DNA of 64,000 bases from Planctomycetota bacterium (GTDB taxonomy: Bacteria > Planctomycetota > SZUA-567 > H5-PLA8): NCBI GenBank assembly GCA_016200135.1, contig JACQFI010000003.1, positions 95,666-159,665 on the forward strand. Reading direction: 5' to 3'. Positions within the stretch are counted from its first letter, which is position 1. The number at the start of each line of letters is the position of its first letter. Below the pieces are notes generated by a model. It was not told where the DNA came from. It made no database searches and saw nothing but the letters and a program-made list of their open reading frames with translations. The translations under genes were made by a program, and so were the position numbers. Shown here one piece after another: positions 9,216 to 18,432 of this stretch.

Positions 9216-10178
9216 TCAGACGGACTCCGTCTTCCAGACCGATTCGCGATTGGCATTGTAGACGGCGGCGATGCCGTAATCGTTGACCCGCGCGGTGTAC
9301 CCCACGGGCAGGCTTAAGAGGCTTAATAGGATGTCGCGGCGGCCTAGGATGCGGTAGGTCGGCGTGCGCTCGATCTTCTTCTTCTCTTCAATGCGTTTCA
9401 AATCCGCGGGATCGCCGGGCATAATGTGCCAGCCCGAGAAGCCGCGCGCGGGAAAATCTTTGCGCTCCATCTCGATCAACTTGCCTGCCAGGCAGCCATG
9501 GCCGAGGACGACCTCGTCGGTGAAGAGGCAGGGCATGGGCTTCTTTACGCCGGCGCGCTTGACGACGTCGTCCTGCCCCGCGGCAACGGACAGGGCGATG
9601 CTCACGTCTTCTTGAACGTCGTCGAACGGGTTGCGCGAGAAGTCCGGGATGCAGATCGCGCGTTCTTTCCCGCGCCCTCGCAGCGTCAGCGGCGCCCAGC
9701 CGAACGGCAGCTTGAAATCCGCCGGGTACTCGGGCTGTTCGTAGGCGTGGGAGACCACCAGTTGGAGGAGCGCTTCGGCCAGGGGCAGAAGTTCCTCGCG
9801 GAATTTTACCGAGAATACGTGGGAACCGCCGGCGGCCTGGAGGGATTTCAGGATCGGGCCTGTCTCTTCCTGCTTTCCAGCGCCTTTGGTCGCCGGCGCG
9901 GTGCCAAGCCAGGTTGGCCGGGCGGGCCCGGAAACGCGAGGCTGAGCGGCTTGCGTTTTGGTGAAGCGTTTCAGCGGTTCGCTCTTCTCGTTTTGGAGCC
10001 GGGAAGCAGGTTCTTCAACCGGTTCGGTCTGGCCGGCGGCGCCAGGCTCCGACGCCTTGCCGGGAACGCGGACGCTGTTGCCGCACTCGGGGCATTTGAC
10101 GACCTGGCCCTCGAACCCGCGGAGGTCCGGCCATTCGTGTCCGCAAACGCAGGCTACGGGAAGCGCCACGCCGCACAT
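9216..10178 (-). CDS. Zinc-ribbon protein with DUF2185/Imm33-like C-terminal domain
   Basis: The N-terminus is a short zinc ribbon (CVCGHEWPDLRG, then KCPECGNSVRVPG) of the type common in planctomycete proteins, followed by a low-complexity linker. The C-terminal half (about residues 225-320) resembles DUF2185/immunity protein Imm33: CLFTDEVVLGHGCLAGKLIE, then GWHIMPGD and LLSLPVGYTARVND. I chose the ATG at 10178 because the longer frame begins with TTG and lacks a ribosome binding site, whereas GAGG directly precedes this ATG. The function is unknown. A regulatory or immunity-type role is only suggested by the domain name. It is convergent with nuoN. Confidence 0.75.
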   Translation of the reverse strand: MCGVALPVACVCGHEWPDLRGFEGQVVKCPECGNSVRVPGKASEPGAAGQTEPVEEPASRLQNEKSEPLKRFTKTQAAQPRVSGPARPTWLGTAPATKGAGKQEETGPILKSLQAAGGSHVFSVKFREELLPLAEALLQLVVSHAYEQPEYPADFKLPFGWAPLTLRGRGKERAICIPDFSRNPFDDVQEDVSIALSVAAGQDDVVKRAGVKKPMPCLFTDEVVLGHGCLAGKLIEMERKDFPARGFSGWHIMPGDPADLKRIEEKKKIERTPTYRILGRRDILLSLLSLPVGYTARVNDYGIAAVYNANRESVWKTESV

Positions 10179-10222
10179 CCTCAAGGTGTCAGGGTCTGCG
10201 GCGCTTTTCCGCCGCAAGTCGG

Positions 10223-10262
10223 TATACTAACGGGCGGCACTTTGGCTGTCATCTGTCAGATG
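10223..10262 (+). promoter_or_regulatory. Candidate -10 and palindrome before sfsA
   Basis: TATACT (10223-10228) lies in the divergent gap upstream of sfsA. It is followed by a palindrome CATCTG-T-CAGATG (10250-10262) that could be an operator near the transcription start. No good -35 box is visible. Confidence 0.3.
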
Positions 10263-10305
10263 TACGGTTCCTACCGATTGTTTCTTGAGTATCAGGAACG
10301 TGCAC

Positions 10306-11016
10306 ATGCGCTTTGCGTTACCGATCCTTAAAGGAACGATTCGGGACCGCTACAAACGCTTTCTGGCCGACGTGGCTCTGCCCGGCGCGGGCCTCGTAAC
10401 GGTCCACTGTCCGAATTCCGGCAGCATGACCACGTGTTGGGCGCCCGGCGCGCCCGTGCTGTTGAGCGACCACGGTACGAATTCCGGCCGCAAGCTGCGC
10501 TATACGCTCGAAGCCGTGGATATGGGCGCAGCCTGGGTCGGCGTGAACACCATGAACCCGAACCGCGTCGTTTACGCTGCGCTCGTGGCGGGAAAGATTC
10601 CGGAGCTTGCCGGGTACCGGGCGTTCAAGCGCGAAGTGGTCTACGGCAAGGGCGGGCGCAGCCGTATCGACGTGCTGCTATCCGGCCACCGCAAGCGCGC
10701 GGACGCCTTCGTCGAAGTGAAGAACACGACGCTGCGCGCGGGCAACGGCGCGCTTTTCCCCGATGCCGTGACCGAACGCGGCCTGAAGCACCTGCGGGAA
10801 CTTGCCGCCGAAGTGAAGAAGGGCAACCGCGGCGTGATCTTCTTCTTCGTCGGCCGCGCCGACTGCTACTGGATGGGCCCCGCCGACGAGGTCGATCCCG
10901 CCTATGGAAAAGAACTCCGCAAGGTCGTCAAAGCCGGCGTGGAAGCGCTGGCGTACCAGGCGAGAGTGACGGCAAAAGGGATTGAAATGGTAAAGCGGGT
11001 GGAAGTGCGCCTTTGA
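10306..11016 (+). CDS. sfsA: SfsA family DNA/RNA-interacting protein
   Basis: This belongs to the SfsA (sugar fermentation stimulation) family, a DNA-binding protein with a PD-(D/E)xK nuclease-like core whose physiological role is not settled. Visible family landmarks are the VHCPNSGSM motif, the nuclease-like RSRIDVLL ... AFVEVKN core, and FPDAVTERGLKHLREL. The ATG at 10306 follows AGGA at correct spacing; an upstream TTG at 10285 is less likely. At about 236 residues the length is normal. The gene is divergent from the zinc-ribbon gene upstream. Confidence 0.93.
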   Translation: MRFALPILKGTIRDRYKRFLADVALPGAGLVTVHCPNSGSMTTCWAPGAPVLLSDHGTNSGRKLRYTLEAVDMGAAWVGVNTMNPNRVVYAALVAGKIPELAGYRAFKREVVYGKGGRSRIDVLLSGHRKRADAFVEVKNTTLRAGNGALFPDAVTERGLKHLRELAAEVKKGNRGVIFFFVGRADCYWMGPADEVDPAYGKELRKVVKAGVEALAYQARVTAKGIEMVKRVEVRL

Positions 11017-11194
11017 ACGGCATTTTGGATTTTGGATTTACGATTTTGGATTTGGAAACAAGCGCGAGACCATGCGTTTCTACGAGTTACAATAGCAGTT
11101 TGTTCAATCGGGAATAGAAAATGCCTATTGATGGCCTTTGATCGCGTTGGATCTCTCGCTCGTCGGCCTAGGCGCGCTGCTTAGGAATAAAAGG

Positions 11195-12724
11195 TTATTC
11201 TCGAATTGCCTTTAGGGCATCTGCTGCGGCCTTCTTAACGCGTTCGTTCTTGACTGCACCCAAAGATTCCAACGCTGGGAGCGCGGCTTTCGCTTGAACG
11301 CCAAAGGCGGCCAACGCCTGCGCCGCGTTCTCCTGCAAGAACGTATCCGTGTCGCCAAGGGCCTCGATGAGGGCGGGCACGCAGTCTTTTTGGGCTCGAC
11401 CGATCTGTCCCAGCGCAACTGCGGCCTTTCGTCTGACACTCAAGTATCCCTGCTTCAGTTCACGAATCAACAAGGGCACCGCCGCTGCCGAATCGGGTCC
11501 CATGTTCCCAAGTGCCTCGGCGGCTTCCTCGGGATAGTCGTTCTTGTCCAACGCCTTGAGCAGATCCGGAATGGCCTCACGCGCCTCGGGGCCCAATTCC
11601 CCCATTATCTTGGCGGACTCGACGCGGACTCCGCGGACTTTGTCCTTCAGACCACTGCGATACGTTTCCAGCAGGACACTATGGTCCGACGTGATCTTGC
11701 GCAGATTCCCCGCCACCGCGATTCGAACGAGATTACGCCGGTCCTTGAAGAGTTCGCACAGGCGGGGAATGGCGTCCGAGGCGTCCGGCCCCAAATTCCC
11801 CAACGCTTGTACCGCCTTGCTGCGAACGTCTTCGTCGCCGTCCGCGAGTGCCGCGATGAGGTCAGGCATGCCCATTCGCGCCTTGGGGCCCATCTCACAG
11901 AGCGCGTCGAATGTGGCGCTGCGAAGGTCTTTGTTCTTAGCGTGGAGGATAGGAGTCAGAGAAGGCACGGCCATTTCTGCGTTGGAAAAGCGCGCGAGGG
12001 CCTGGGCGGCATGGCAGGTGCCCCACAGGAAATCGCGATCCTTCAGGTTTGCGATCAATCTCGGCAGAGCCGTCCCGGTAAGGGGGCCCACGCTGGGAAG
12101 CGCTTCCGCAGCGGCGGAGCGCACGTCCTTTTCCGGGTCGAGCAGGGCGTCGGTGAGGGCTTCTCTGGCCGTCAGCGCGTTTTTGCCAAAGGACTTTAGA
12201 AGTGAGGCGGCCTGAACGCGGCCTCGTTTGGAATCCGATTGGAGAACTCGAACAATGGCAGGCACAGCTTCCGGCACAGTTTGCAACTCCATAAGGGCGT
12301 TGTGAGCAGCGGTACGGATGTAATCGTCGTCGTCCGCCAGCAGGTCGGCCAAGGCAGGTGCGGCAAGCTTGGCGTCAGCGCCGATCTTGATCAGCGCATC
12401 TGCGGCAACGCTGGCAATGCTGTACTCTTCCCCTCCACCCGTAGGCAGATCGATGGCAATCAGGCTGATGATACTGAACCCGCCGCAGTGCTTCACATGC
12501 GCGCCTTTGTCTTTAAGGCGTTCGATGAGCACCGCCGTAGCGGGTTTCGCGGGGCGTCCACGGGCTCGAAGGGCTGCGACCGCTTTCAGGCGTGTTTGAT
12601 CGTTGGAGTCACGCGCTTGAGCAATCAGAGCTTCGACGCTGGTTCCGGCGTCAACGGGAACTTCGCCCGCAGGTATGGGACCATGAAGCAAGAGAGCGAT
12701 CAATCCCAACCGCATCGTGCGCAT
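11195..12724 (-). CDS. Exported HEAT-repeat protein
   Basis: This is a helical-repeat scaffold protein probably outside the cytoplasm. A short signal-like N-terminus (RLGLIALLLHGPIPAGE) is followed by about a dozen HEAT/PBS-lyase-type repeats of 35-40 residues. The repeat core reads like DVRSKAVQALGNLGPDASDA and VRRKAAVALGQIG, continuing to the C-terminus. Such proteins mediate protein contacts, and no catalytic motif is seen. It stands alone on the minus strand, with about 180 bases of A+T-rich gap after sfsA containing a short repeated GGATTTTGGATTT-like stretch and nothing else recognisable. Confidence 0.85.
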   Translation of the reverse strand: MRTMRLGLIALLLHGPIPAGEVPVDAGTSVEALIAQARDSNDQTRLKAVAALRARGRPAKPATAVLIERLKDKGAHVKHCGGFSIISLIAIDLPTGGGEEYSIASVAADALIKIGADAKLAAPALADLLADDDDYIRTAAHNALMELQTVPEAVPAIVRVLQSDSKRGRVQAASLLKSFGKNALTAREALTDALLDPEKDVRSAAAEALPSVGPLTGTALPRLIANLKDRDFLWGTCHAAQALARFSNAEMAVPSLTPILHAKNKDLRSATFDALCEMGPKARMGMPDLIAALADGDEDVRSKAVQALGNLGPDASDAIPRLCELFKDRRNLVRIAVAGNLRKITSDHSVLLETYRSGLKDKVRGVRVESAKIMGELGPEAREAIPDLLKALDKNDYPEEAAEALGNMGPDSAAAVPLLIRELKQGYLSVRRKAAVALGQIGRAQKDCVPALIEALGDTDTFLQENAAQALAAFGVQAKAALPALESLGAVKNERVKKAAADALKAIRE

Positions 12725-12857
12725 TCGGATTCTCCGTTAGGCATCTCTAAAGACGAAGGGCGAAGGCGTACCTTGGAATGGATTTGCTGATTTCATCAAC
12801 GGCGAGTGTCTAAGATGCACTTCGAAAGAGGCAGCAAACTCCAGCGTGCTTGGCCGT

Positions 12858-14372
12858 TCACGCCTTCGGCTTCGGCGGGTAGTAGCTGCAATACGGCTCG
12901 CTGGCCAGGTAGTCGCCCGTGATGCCGTAGCTGCGCGAACGCGAGCCGCCGCAGACGTCGCGGAAGTCGCACCAGCCGCACTTGCCCTTCAGCTTCGGGT
13001 ACGCGCGCAACTCTTTCATGATGGGGCTGTCGCGATAGATGTCGACAAGGCTCGCCTTGCGCACGTCGCCCACCACCAGCGGCAGGAAGCCGCTCGGATA
13101 GACCAGCCCAATGTGATCGATGAAGACGAAACCGTTGCCGTCGTTTACGCCCTTGGCGCTGCGGCCGATGTCAAGCGCCGCGTCGGCGCGGGCGGTGTCC
13201 TGACGCGTGAGGAACTCGATGGGCGCCGATCCGTCCGCGGCCTTGCCGTCGAGCGCGTGGAGCTGCGCCTCGAGCTTGGCCACGACGAACTCCGGAGCGC
13301 CGCCGGCCCGCATGCGCGCGATCTTGGCGCGGAGTTCCTCGGCGCTGCCCTGCATCTGTGGCGGAGCGCCCTTGTCGGCGGGACTCATGAGTGCGGCGGG
13401 TACGGCGGGACTCCTCGTCCCCCGTCCCTCGTCCCCCGTCCCTCGCGAAGCGCCCGTGGACCAGCCGCCGGGCTCGTAGCCCGCGGCCCGCGCGATCTTG
13501 GGGATCGCGTTCTGCTGAACGATGCGCGCGGCCTCTTCGGGACTCTTGCCCTGCGCGATCATCTCCGCGACTTCCTGTCGCCGCCGCTGAACCACGACGC
13601 GCCGGTAATGCTGTGCGGCGGTGGTCTTGATGTCGTAGGGCATCTCTTTCGAGAGATCGTAAAGCTGGTGGAAGACCTCCTCGTGCTCGCGCGCCGAGAC
13701 GATATCGCCGCGCAGCCCGCGGCCCGTCGGCACAAGGAAGAAGACCGACCATAGCGCGATATCCAGCTTCGCGAGCAGTTCGGCGATGGCGCGGACGTCT
13801 TTCAAGTTGTGTTTGCAGACGGTGGTGTTGATCTGCACCGGCAGGCCGATGCGCCGGGCTTCCTTGATCGAAGCGACGGTCCAGTCGAAGCTGCCATCCA
13901 CTTTGCGGAAGGTGTCGTGAATCTCTTTGCAGGAGCCGTCCAGCGAGACCGCCAACCGCGAGAGCCCCGAGTCTTTGAAGCGCTGGATTACGTTGGGCGT
14001 CATGAGTTGCGTGCCGCTGGGCGTGAGGGCCACGCGCAGGCCGACCTCGTCGCCGTGGCGGATCAGATCGTAGATGTCGGGCCGCTTGAGCGGGTCGCCG
14101 CCGGTGAGCACAAAGAGCGGATGGCCGAACGCGCGGATCTGGTCGATCAGCGTGCAGCCTTCCTTAAAGGAGAGTTCCAGCGGATGCCGGAGCGGGATGG
14201 CTTCGGCGCGGCAGTGAACGCATTTCAAATCGCACGCGCGGGTGACTTCCCAGATGACGATGAACGGCGCGAGATTGAAATCGACTTCCGCGAACGCGGG
14301 TTTGCCGGTGCGCTCGCCTTGAAGCGGCGGCAGTGTGGCGTTTCGAGCGTTGTTCGAGGCGAGTGTTACCAT
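12858..14372 (-). CDS. Radical SAM/SPASM protein (TIGR04053-like)
   Basis: This is a radical S-adenosylmethionine enzyme of the type seen in peptide maturation or heme-related chemistry. The cluster-binding motif is visible in VTRACDLKCVHCRAEA (CxxxCxxC), with GGDPLKRPD as the SAM-binding GGE-type motif. The C-terminal SPASM region has CGWCDFRDVCGG and PYCSYYPP. The order of motifs matches the TIGR04053 family. Between core and SPASM lies a low-complexity insert encoded partly by a 14-base tandem repeat. Several in-frame starts exist. I chose ATG 14372 because the longest start (14456) lacks a ribosome binding site. The substrate is unknown, and no precursor peptide gene is evident nearby. 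Confidence 0.85.
   Translation of the reverse strand: MVTLASNNARNATLPPLQGERTGKPAFAEVDFNLAPFIVIWEVTRACDLKCVHCRAEAIPLRHPLELSFKEGCTLIDQIRAFGHPLFVLTGGDPLKRPDIYDLIRHGDEVGLRVALTPSGTQLMTPNVIQRFKDSGLSRLAVSLDGSCKEIHDTFRKVDGSFDWTVASIKEARRIGLPVQINTTVCKHNLKDVRAIAELLAKLDIALWSVFFLVPTGRGLRGDIVSAREHEEVFHQLYDLSKEMPYDIKTTAAQHYRRVVVQRRRQEVAEMIAQGKSPEEAARIVQQNAIPKIARAAGYEPGGWSTGASRGTGDEGRGTRSPAVPAALMSPADKGAPPQMQGSAEELRAKIARMRAGGAPEFVVAKLEAQLHALDGKAADGSAPIEFLTRQDTARADAALDIGRSAKGVNDGNGFVFIDHIGLVYPSGFLPLVVGDVRKASLVDIYRDSPIMKELRAYPKLKGKCGWCDFRDVCGGSRSRSYGITGDYLASEPYCSYYPPKPKA
13414..13445. repeat. 14-base tandem repeat inside the radical SAM gene
   Basis: The unit CTCGTCCCCCGTCC occurs twice in a row (13414-13441) with a third partial copy to 13445. 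On the coding strand it yields a Gly/Arg/Asp/Glu-rich stretch (RGTGDEGRGTR). It lies in the insert between the radical SAM core and the SPASM domain. Because the unit is not a multiple of three, copy-number change would shift the frame. Confidence 0.7.
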
Positions 14373-14533
14373 GCGATCCGTCTCAAGGAAAACCACCTGC
14401 ATTTGCCTGCGTGAGTGTACCGGATACATCCTATAAGACAAAGTGTGTGAGCGCATAATGATGGGCTAGCTAGGGCGGATTGGCCGCGCCAGATGGTGCA
14501 CGAAACGTGGTTTCGGAATTCCGCACAAGTGAG

Positions 14534-14561
14534 TTGACAACTATACCATACTCCGTTAAAT
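14534..14561 (+). promoter_or_regulatory. Candidate promoter of the infA-rplQ operon
   Basis: TTGACA (14534-14539) and TTAAAT (14556-14561) are 16 bases apart, about 85 bases before infA. This is the best sigma-70-like match in the 273-base gap between the divergent radical SAM gene and infA. No other element was seen in that gap. Confidence 0.5.
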
Positions 14562-14645
14562 GGATTGGCTTTCCGGTTGCTGGGCTCTGCGCGCCTCCAG
14601 TGAGGCGACAGGGTCATTTTGCACTTTGGAAACAGACTGGCGTTA

Positions 14646-14864
14646 ATGGGCAAAGAAGAGGCGATTCGACTCGAAGCCATTGTGCGGGAGGCATTGCCCA
14701 ACGCACAGTTCCGGGTGGAATTGCCGAACGGACACAAGGTTCTGGCGTACCTCTCGGGCAAAATGCGCATGCATTTCATCCGCATTCTCCCCGGCGACAA
14801 GGTGACGATCGAGATGTCGCCGTACGACCTGACTAAGGGAAGGATCGTGTTCCGCGGCCAGTAA
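14646..14864 (+). CDS. infA: Translation initiation factor IF-1
   Basis: IF-1 is an OB-fold protein that occupies the ribosomal A site during initiation. The protein starts [20 protein letters not shown], which aligns with the family start, so the ATG at 14646 is chosen over an upstream frame start at 14619. Conserved positions [20 protein letters not shown] and the end KGRIVF are present. At 72 residues the length is standard. It opens the infA-rpmJ-rpsM-rpsK-rpsD-rpoA-rplQ operon. Confidence 0.96.
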   Translation: MGKEEAIRLEAIVREALPNAQFRVELPNGHKVLAYLSGKMRMHFIRILPGDKVTIEMSPYDLTKGRIVFRGQ

Positions 14865-14895
14865 GGGCGCGGGTCATGTTGAGGAAGGGATCTCC

Positions 14896-15009
14896 ATGAA
14901 GGTGAAACGTTCGATCAAGAGGCGCTGCGAGAACTGCAAGATCGTGCGCCGTAAAGGCCGGCTGCGGATCATCTGCACGGAACCGCGCCACAAGACCCGG
15001 CAAGGCTAG
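14896..15009 (+). CDS. rpmJ: 50S ribosomal protein L36
   Basis: This 37-residue protein begins [20 protein letters not shown] and has the C-x2-C ... C ... H zinc-ribbon pattern (CENC, then C and H in ICTEPRHK) of the zinc-binding L36 type. The ATG has GAGGAAGG upstream. It lies between infA and rpsM, its standard place. Confidence 0.97.
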   Translation: MKVKRSIKRRCENCKIVRRKGRLRIICTEPRHKTRQG

Positions 15010-15042
15010 GACCTCCATAAGGGACGGGAAAGGACCGTACGA

Positions 15043-15459
15043 ATGCCGCGTATCATGGGCGTTGACATTCCGAACGAGAAGCGCATCGACATCTCGCTGC
15101 GCTACCTCTATGGCGTCGGGCCGTACCGTGCGACGCTGATCTGCAAGGAATGCAACATCGAGCCGACGACGCGCGCCCGCGATCTGAAGGACGACGAGAT
15201 CGCGCGCATAGCCTCGTTCATCGACAAGAATTTCAACGACGAAAACATCAAGGACGGCCGCTCGGGCCCGGTGGAAGGCGGCCTGCGCCGGCGCATCCAG
15301 ATGAACGTGACGCGCCTGAAGAAGATCGGTTCGTGGCGCGGGATGCGGCACATCAAGGGCCTGCCTGTCCGCGGCCAGCGCACGCGCACCAACGCGCGCA
15401 CGCGCAAGGGCAAGAAGAAGACGGTCGCCGTAAAGGTCTCCGTGAAGGAAATGCGCTAA
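15043..15459 (+). CDS. rpsM: 30S ribosomal protein S13
   Basis: S13 sits at the head of the small subunit and contacts the P-site tRNA and the large subunit. The N-terminus MPRIMGVDIPNEKRIDISL, the helix-two-turn-helix region and the motif GLPVRGQRTRTNARTRKGK are diagnostic. At 138 residues it is slightly longer than usual, with a basic tail ending VAVKVSVKEMR. The gene is in the normal operon position after rpmJ. Confidence 0.97.
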   Translation: MPRIMGVDIPNEKRIDISLRYLYGVGPYRATLICKECNIEPTTRARDLKDDEIARIASFIDKNFNDENIKDGRSGPVEGGLRRRIQMNVTRLKKIGSWRGMRHIKGLPVRGQRTRTNARTRKGKKKTVAVKVSVKEMR

Positions 15460-15495
15460 CGCCAGGGGTTAGGATTCAGGGGTCAGGGAACGAAC

Positions 15496-15879
15496 ATGGC
15501 CAAAGGTTACAAAAAGAAGAAGATCAAGCGGAGCGTTTCGCGGGGCATTGCGCACGTCCAGGCGACCTTCAACAACACGATCATCACCGTCACCGACGCC
15601 AACGGCGACGTGCTCTGCTGGGATTCCGCGGGCACGGTGAAATTCAAGGGCGCGCGCAAGAGCACGCCCTTCGCGGCGCAGCGCACGGCGGAAGCCGTCG
15701 CGGAGAAGGCGACGAAGATGGGCATGAAAGAGATCGAAGTGCGTGTGAAGGGCCCGGGCGCGGGCCGCGAGAGCGCCATCCGCGGTATGCAGGCCGCCGG
15801 GTTGGCCGTGCGGGCCATCGAAGACGTCACGCCGCTGCCGCATAACGGCTGCCGGCCGCGCAAGCGCCGCAGAGTGTAA
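15496..15879 (+). CDS. rpsK: 30S ribosomal protein S11
   Basis: S11 is a platform protein of the small subunit that helps position mRNA at the E site. Diagnostic segments are [37 protein letters not shown] and the C-terminal [12 protein letters not shown]. At 127 residues the length is normal. It starts with ATG 36 bases after rpsM. Confidence 0.97.
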   Translation: MAKGYKKKKIKRSVSRGIAHVQATFNNTIITVTDANGDVLCWDSAGTVKFKGARKSTPFAAQRTAEAVAEKATKMGMKEIEVRVKGPGAGRESAIRGMQAAGLAVRAIEDVTPLPHNGCRPRKRRRV

Positions 15880-15957
15880 TCGTTCGAATTATTTCGCTGG
15901 ACCGGGCGTCCCGGTCCGCGTGCGTGGGAACAGAGCATACGGGGGTTCGTTCGTACC

Positions 15958-16587
15958 ATGGGTCGATACACGGGTCCCAAATGCCGGCTCTGCCGGCGCG
16001 AAGGCATGAAGTTGTTCTTGAAGGGCACGCGCTGCGAGAGCGAGAAGTGCGCGATCGCGCGCCGCGACTATCCCCCGGGCCAGGTCTCGATGCGCCGCGG
16101 CAAGCCGTCGGCGTTCGGCGAGGGCCTGCGCGAGAAGCAGAAGGTCAAGCGCTTCTACGGCGTGCTGGAAAAACAGTTCCGGCGCTACTTCGCGGAAGCC
16201 AGCCACAGCAAGGGCAACACGGGCGAGACGCTGCTGCAGATCTTCGAGCGCCGCCTGGACAACGTGATCTGCAAGATGGGCTGGGCGCAGTCGCGCGCGG
16301 AGGCCCGGCAGTTGATCTGCCACGGGCACATCAACGTGAACAGCAAGCGCGTGAACGTGCCCAGTTTCCAGCTCAAGATCAACGACGAAGTGGCCGCGCG
16401 CGTGGACGCCAAGACGCAGAAGTTCGTGCGCATGCGGCTCGAAGAGACCAAGGGCCGCCAGTGCCCCTCCTGGATTCAGGCCGAAGGCGGCGACAAGGTC
16501 CTGGGCAAGGTGGTCGCGCTGCCCACGCGCGAAGATGTCTCCATCCCCGTCCAGGAACAACTCATCGTCGAACTGCTCTCGAAGTAA
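15958..16587 (+). CDS. rpsD: 30S ribosomal protein S4 (zinc-binding form)
   Basis: S4 nucleates assembly of the 30S body and carries an S4 RNA-binding domain. The N-terminus has C9, C12, C26 and C31 (CRLC ... CESEKC), so it is the C+ zinc-binding paralog type. The S4 domain is visible in RLDNVICKMGWAQSRAEARQ and GHINVNSKRVNVPS. At 209 residues the length is normal. In many bacteria S4 represses this operon translationally; no such leader element could be identified here by eye. Confidence 0.97.
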   Translation: MGRYTGPKCRLCRREGMKLFLKGTRCESEKCAIARRDYPPGQVSMRRGKPSAFGEGLREKQKVKRFYGVLEKQFRRYFAEASHSKGNTGETLLQIFERRLDNVICKMGWAQSRAEARQLICHGHINVNSKRVNVPSFQLKINDEVAARVDAKTQKFVRMRLEETKGRQCPSWIQAEGGDKVLGKVVALPTREDVSIPVQEQLIVELLSK

Positions 16588-16788
16588 CGCACGCATTCCC
16601 GCGCGAGCGGGAGATCGGGTCGGGATCGTCCGGAAGGATTCCGCGGGCCGCCTGGGGGCGGTGTAGGGTCCGTCCGGCGAAGGAAACGCGGAGCTTCAAC
16701 CTCCACACGGACGCGCGGCGGCTCTTCCCGCTCTCGCATGTCCCGAAGCTGCGCGTCATCAGGCCAGGGAAGTTGGCGAGGAAAATCC

Positions 16789-17844
16789 ATGCGCATTCGT
16801 TGGCGAGGCTTTGAGCTTCCCACCCAGGTCCAGTTGGATCCCAAGTCGGCCAATGAGCGGTACGGCAAGTTCATGGTCGAACCGTTCGAACGCGGCTACG
16901 GCGTCACCGTCGGCAACTCGCTGCGGCGCGTGCTGCTTTCGAGCCTGGAAGGCGGCGCGATCACTTCGGTGCGCGTCACCGTCACGGGCAAGGGCGAGGA
17001 AGGCAAGCCCAAGACCACGACCGTCAGCCACGAGTTCACCGCGATCCCCGGCCTCTTCGAGGACGTGACGGACCTGGTGCTCAACATCAAGGATCTGCGC
17101 CTCAAGCTACACACCGAGGAGCCCATCACGCTTAAGCTCGACAAGTCGGGCAAGGGTCAGGTCACCGGCGGCGATATCCAGCGCGACGAGCGCTTCGAGA
17201 TCGTCAATCCCGAGCACGTCCTCTGCACGCTCACCGACGACGTGGCCCTCTCGCTCCAGTTCACGGCGCATAAAGGCCGCGGTTACCGGACGGCGGAAGA
17301 GAACATCAACCCCGAGGCCGGCGCCGGCACGATCCCGGTGGACGCGGTCTTCTCGCCCGTGCGCCGCGTGCGCTACCGGGTGGAGAACACCCGCGTCGGC
17401 CAGCAGACCGACTTCGACAAACTGGTGCTCGAGATCTGGACCGACGGCACGATCACGCCGGAGATGGCGCTGGTCGAGTCTTCCACGATCCTGCGCAAGC
17501 ACTTCAATCCGTTCGTGAAGTACTTCGAGCTCGGCAAGCAGCTCGAGACCACCGGCGTCATGGCCGCGGCGCAACTCGAAGCCGGCGAAGACGCGCAGGT
17601 GCGCGAGCTCCGCGAGAAGCTCAAGCTGCCCGTCAGCGTGCTCGATCCGTCGGCGCGCGCGGAGAACTGCCTGGCCGCCGCGAACATCCAGACGCTCAGC
17701 GACCTGGTGCGGCTCAACGAGGGCGAGATTCTCAAGATCAAGAACTTCGGCAAGACCTCGCTCAAGGAAATCAAGAAAAAGCTCAGCGATATGGGCCTTA
17801 CGCTGGGCATGGAAGTTCCGGAAGAAGCTAAGGCCGCGACGTAA
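16789..17844 (+). CDS. rpoA: DNA-directed RNA polymerase subunit alpha
   Basis: The alpha subunit dimerises to start core RNA polymerase assembly, and its C-terminal domain contacts UP elements and activators. The ATG at 16789 follows GAGGAAAA, whereas the frame continues upstream to 16738 without support. The N-terminal domain shows EPFERGYGVTVGNSLRRVLL. The C-terminal helix-hairpin-helix region shows LSDLVRLNEGEILKIKNFG and SLKEIKKKLSDMGLTLGM. At 351 residues the length is typical. Confidence 0.97.
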   Translation: MRIRWRGFELPTQVQLDPKSANERYGKFMVEPFERGYGVTVGNSLRRVLLSSLEGGAITSVRVTVTGKGEEGKPKTTTVSHEFTAIPGLFEDVTDLVLNIKDLRLKLHTEEPITLKLDKSGKGQVTGGDIQRDERFEIVNPEHVLCTLTDDVALSLQFTAHKGRGYRTAEENINPEAGAGTIPVDAVFSPVRRVRYRVENTRVGQQTDFDKLVLEIWTDGTITPEMALVESSTILRKHFNPFVKYFELGKQLETTGVMAAAQLEAGEDAQVRELREKLKLPVSVLDPSARAENCLAAANIQTLSDLVRLNEGEILKIKNFGKTSLKEIKKKLSDMGLTLGMEVPEEAKAAT

Positions 17845-17889
17845 GGCGAACGGTTTTTGCCTTACCGACTTCTGTAGAGTGAGGAGCCC

Positions 17890-18414
17890 ATGCGTCATCG
17901 AAGCGCGTCCCATAATTTCGGCCGTCATCCGGACCATCGCCGCGCGATGCTGCGCAACATGGTCATGAATCTCTTCGAGCACGGCCGCATCCGCACGACC
18001 ATCCAGAAGGCCAAGGCCGCCCGGCCGCTCGCCGAGCGGATCATCACCTACGGGAAGAAGGGCACGCTGCACCACCGGCGGCTCGCAACCGAGGTGCTGG
18101 GTTCCACGGTGGCCGCGAAGGTCGCGGTGAAGAAGGTGTTCGAGGAATTAAGCAAGCGCTTCGCCGAACGCAACGGCGGGTACACCCGCATCCTGCGCTT
18201 GCCCCGGACGATCCGGCAGGCAAAGGTGGACCTCCCGCGCGGCCAAGGCGCGAACCGCTCCAAGTTCTACGGCACCCGCCTGGGCGACGACGCCACGCTG
18301 GTGCTCTGGGAACTCTGCGAGGCCGAGATCCGCAAGAAGGAAGCGGCCAAGAAGAAGACCCGGCAGCGCAAGCCCAAGGCCGAAGCCGCAGCGGGCGAAG
18401 CCAAGCAAGGCTGA
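17890..18414 (+). CDS. rplQ: 50S ribosomal protein L17
   Basis: L17 lies near the peptide exit tunnel. The start MRHRSASHNFGRHPDHRRAM and the LVMNLFEHGRI-like segment (MVMNLFEHGRIRTT) are diagnostic. At 174 residues it is longer than the usual 120-130, mainly because of a Lys/Ala-rich C-terminal tail after the conserved end. The tail resembles the low-complexity tails on NuoI, NuoM, HU and topoisomerase VI B in this genome. It is the last gene of the operon, with a terminator 18 bases downstream. Confidence 0.96.
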   Translation: MRHRSASHNFGRHPDHRRAMLRNMVMNLFEHGRIRTTIQKAKAARPLAERIITYGKKGTLHHRRLATEVLGSTVAAKVAVKKVFEELSKRFAERNGGYTRILRLPRTIRQAKVDLPRGQGANRSKFYGTRLGDDATLVLWELCEAEIRKKEAAKKKTRQRKPKAEAAAGEAKQG

Positions 18415-18432
18415 GTTGGATAACGTAATCGA

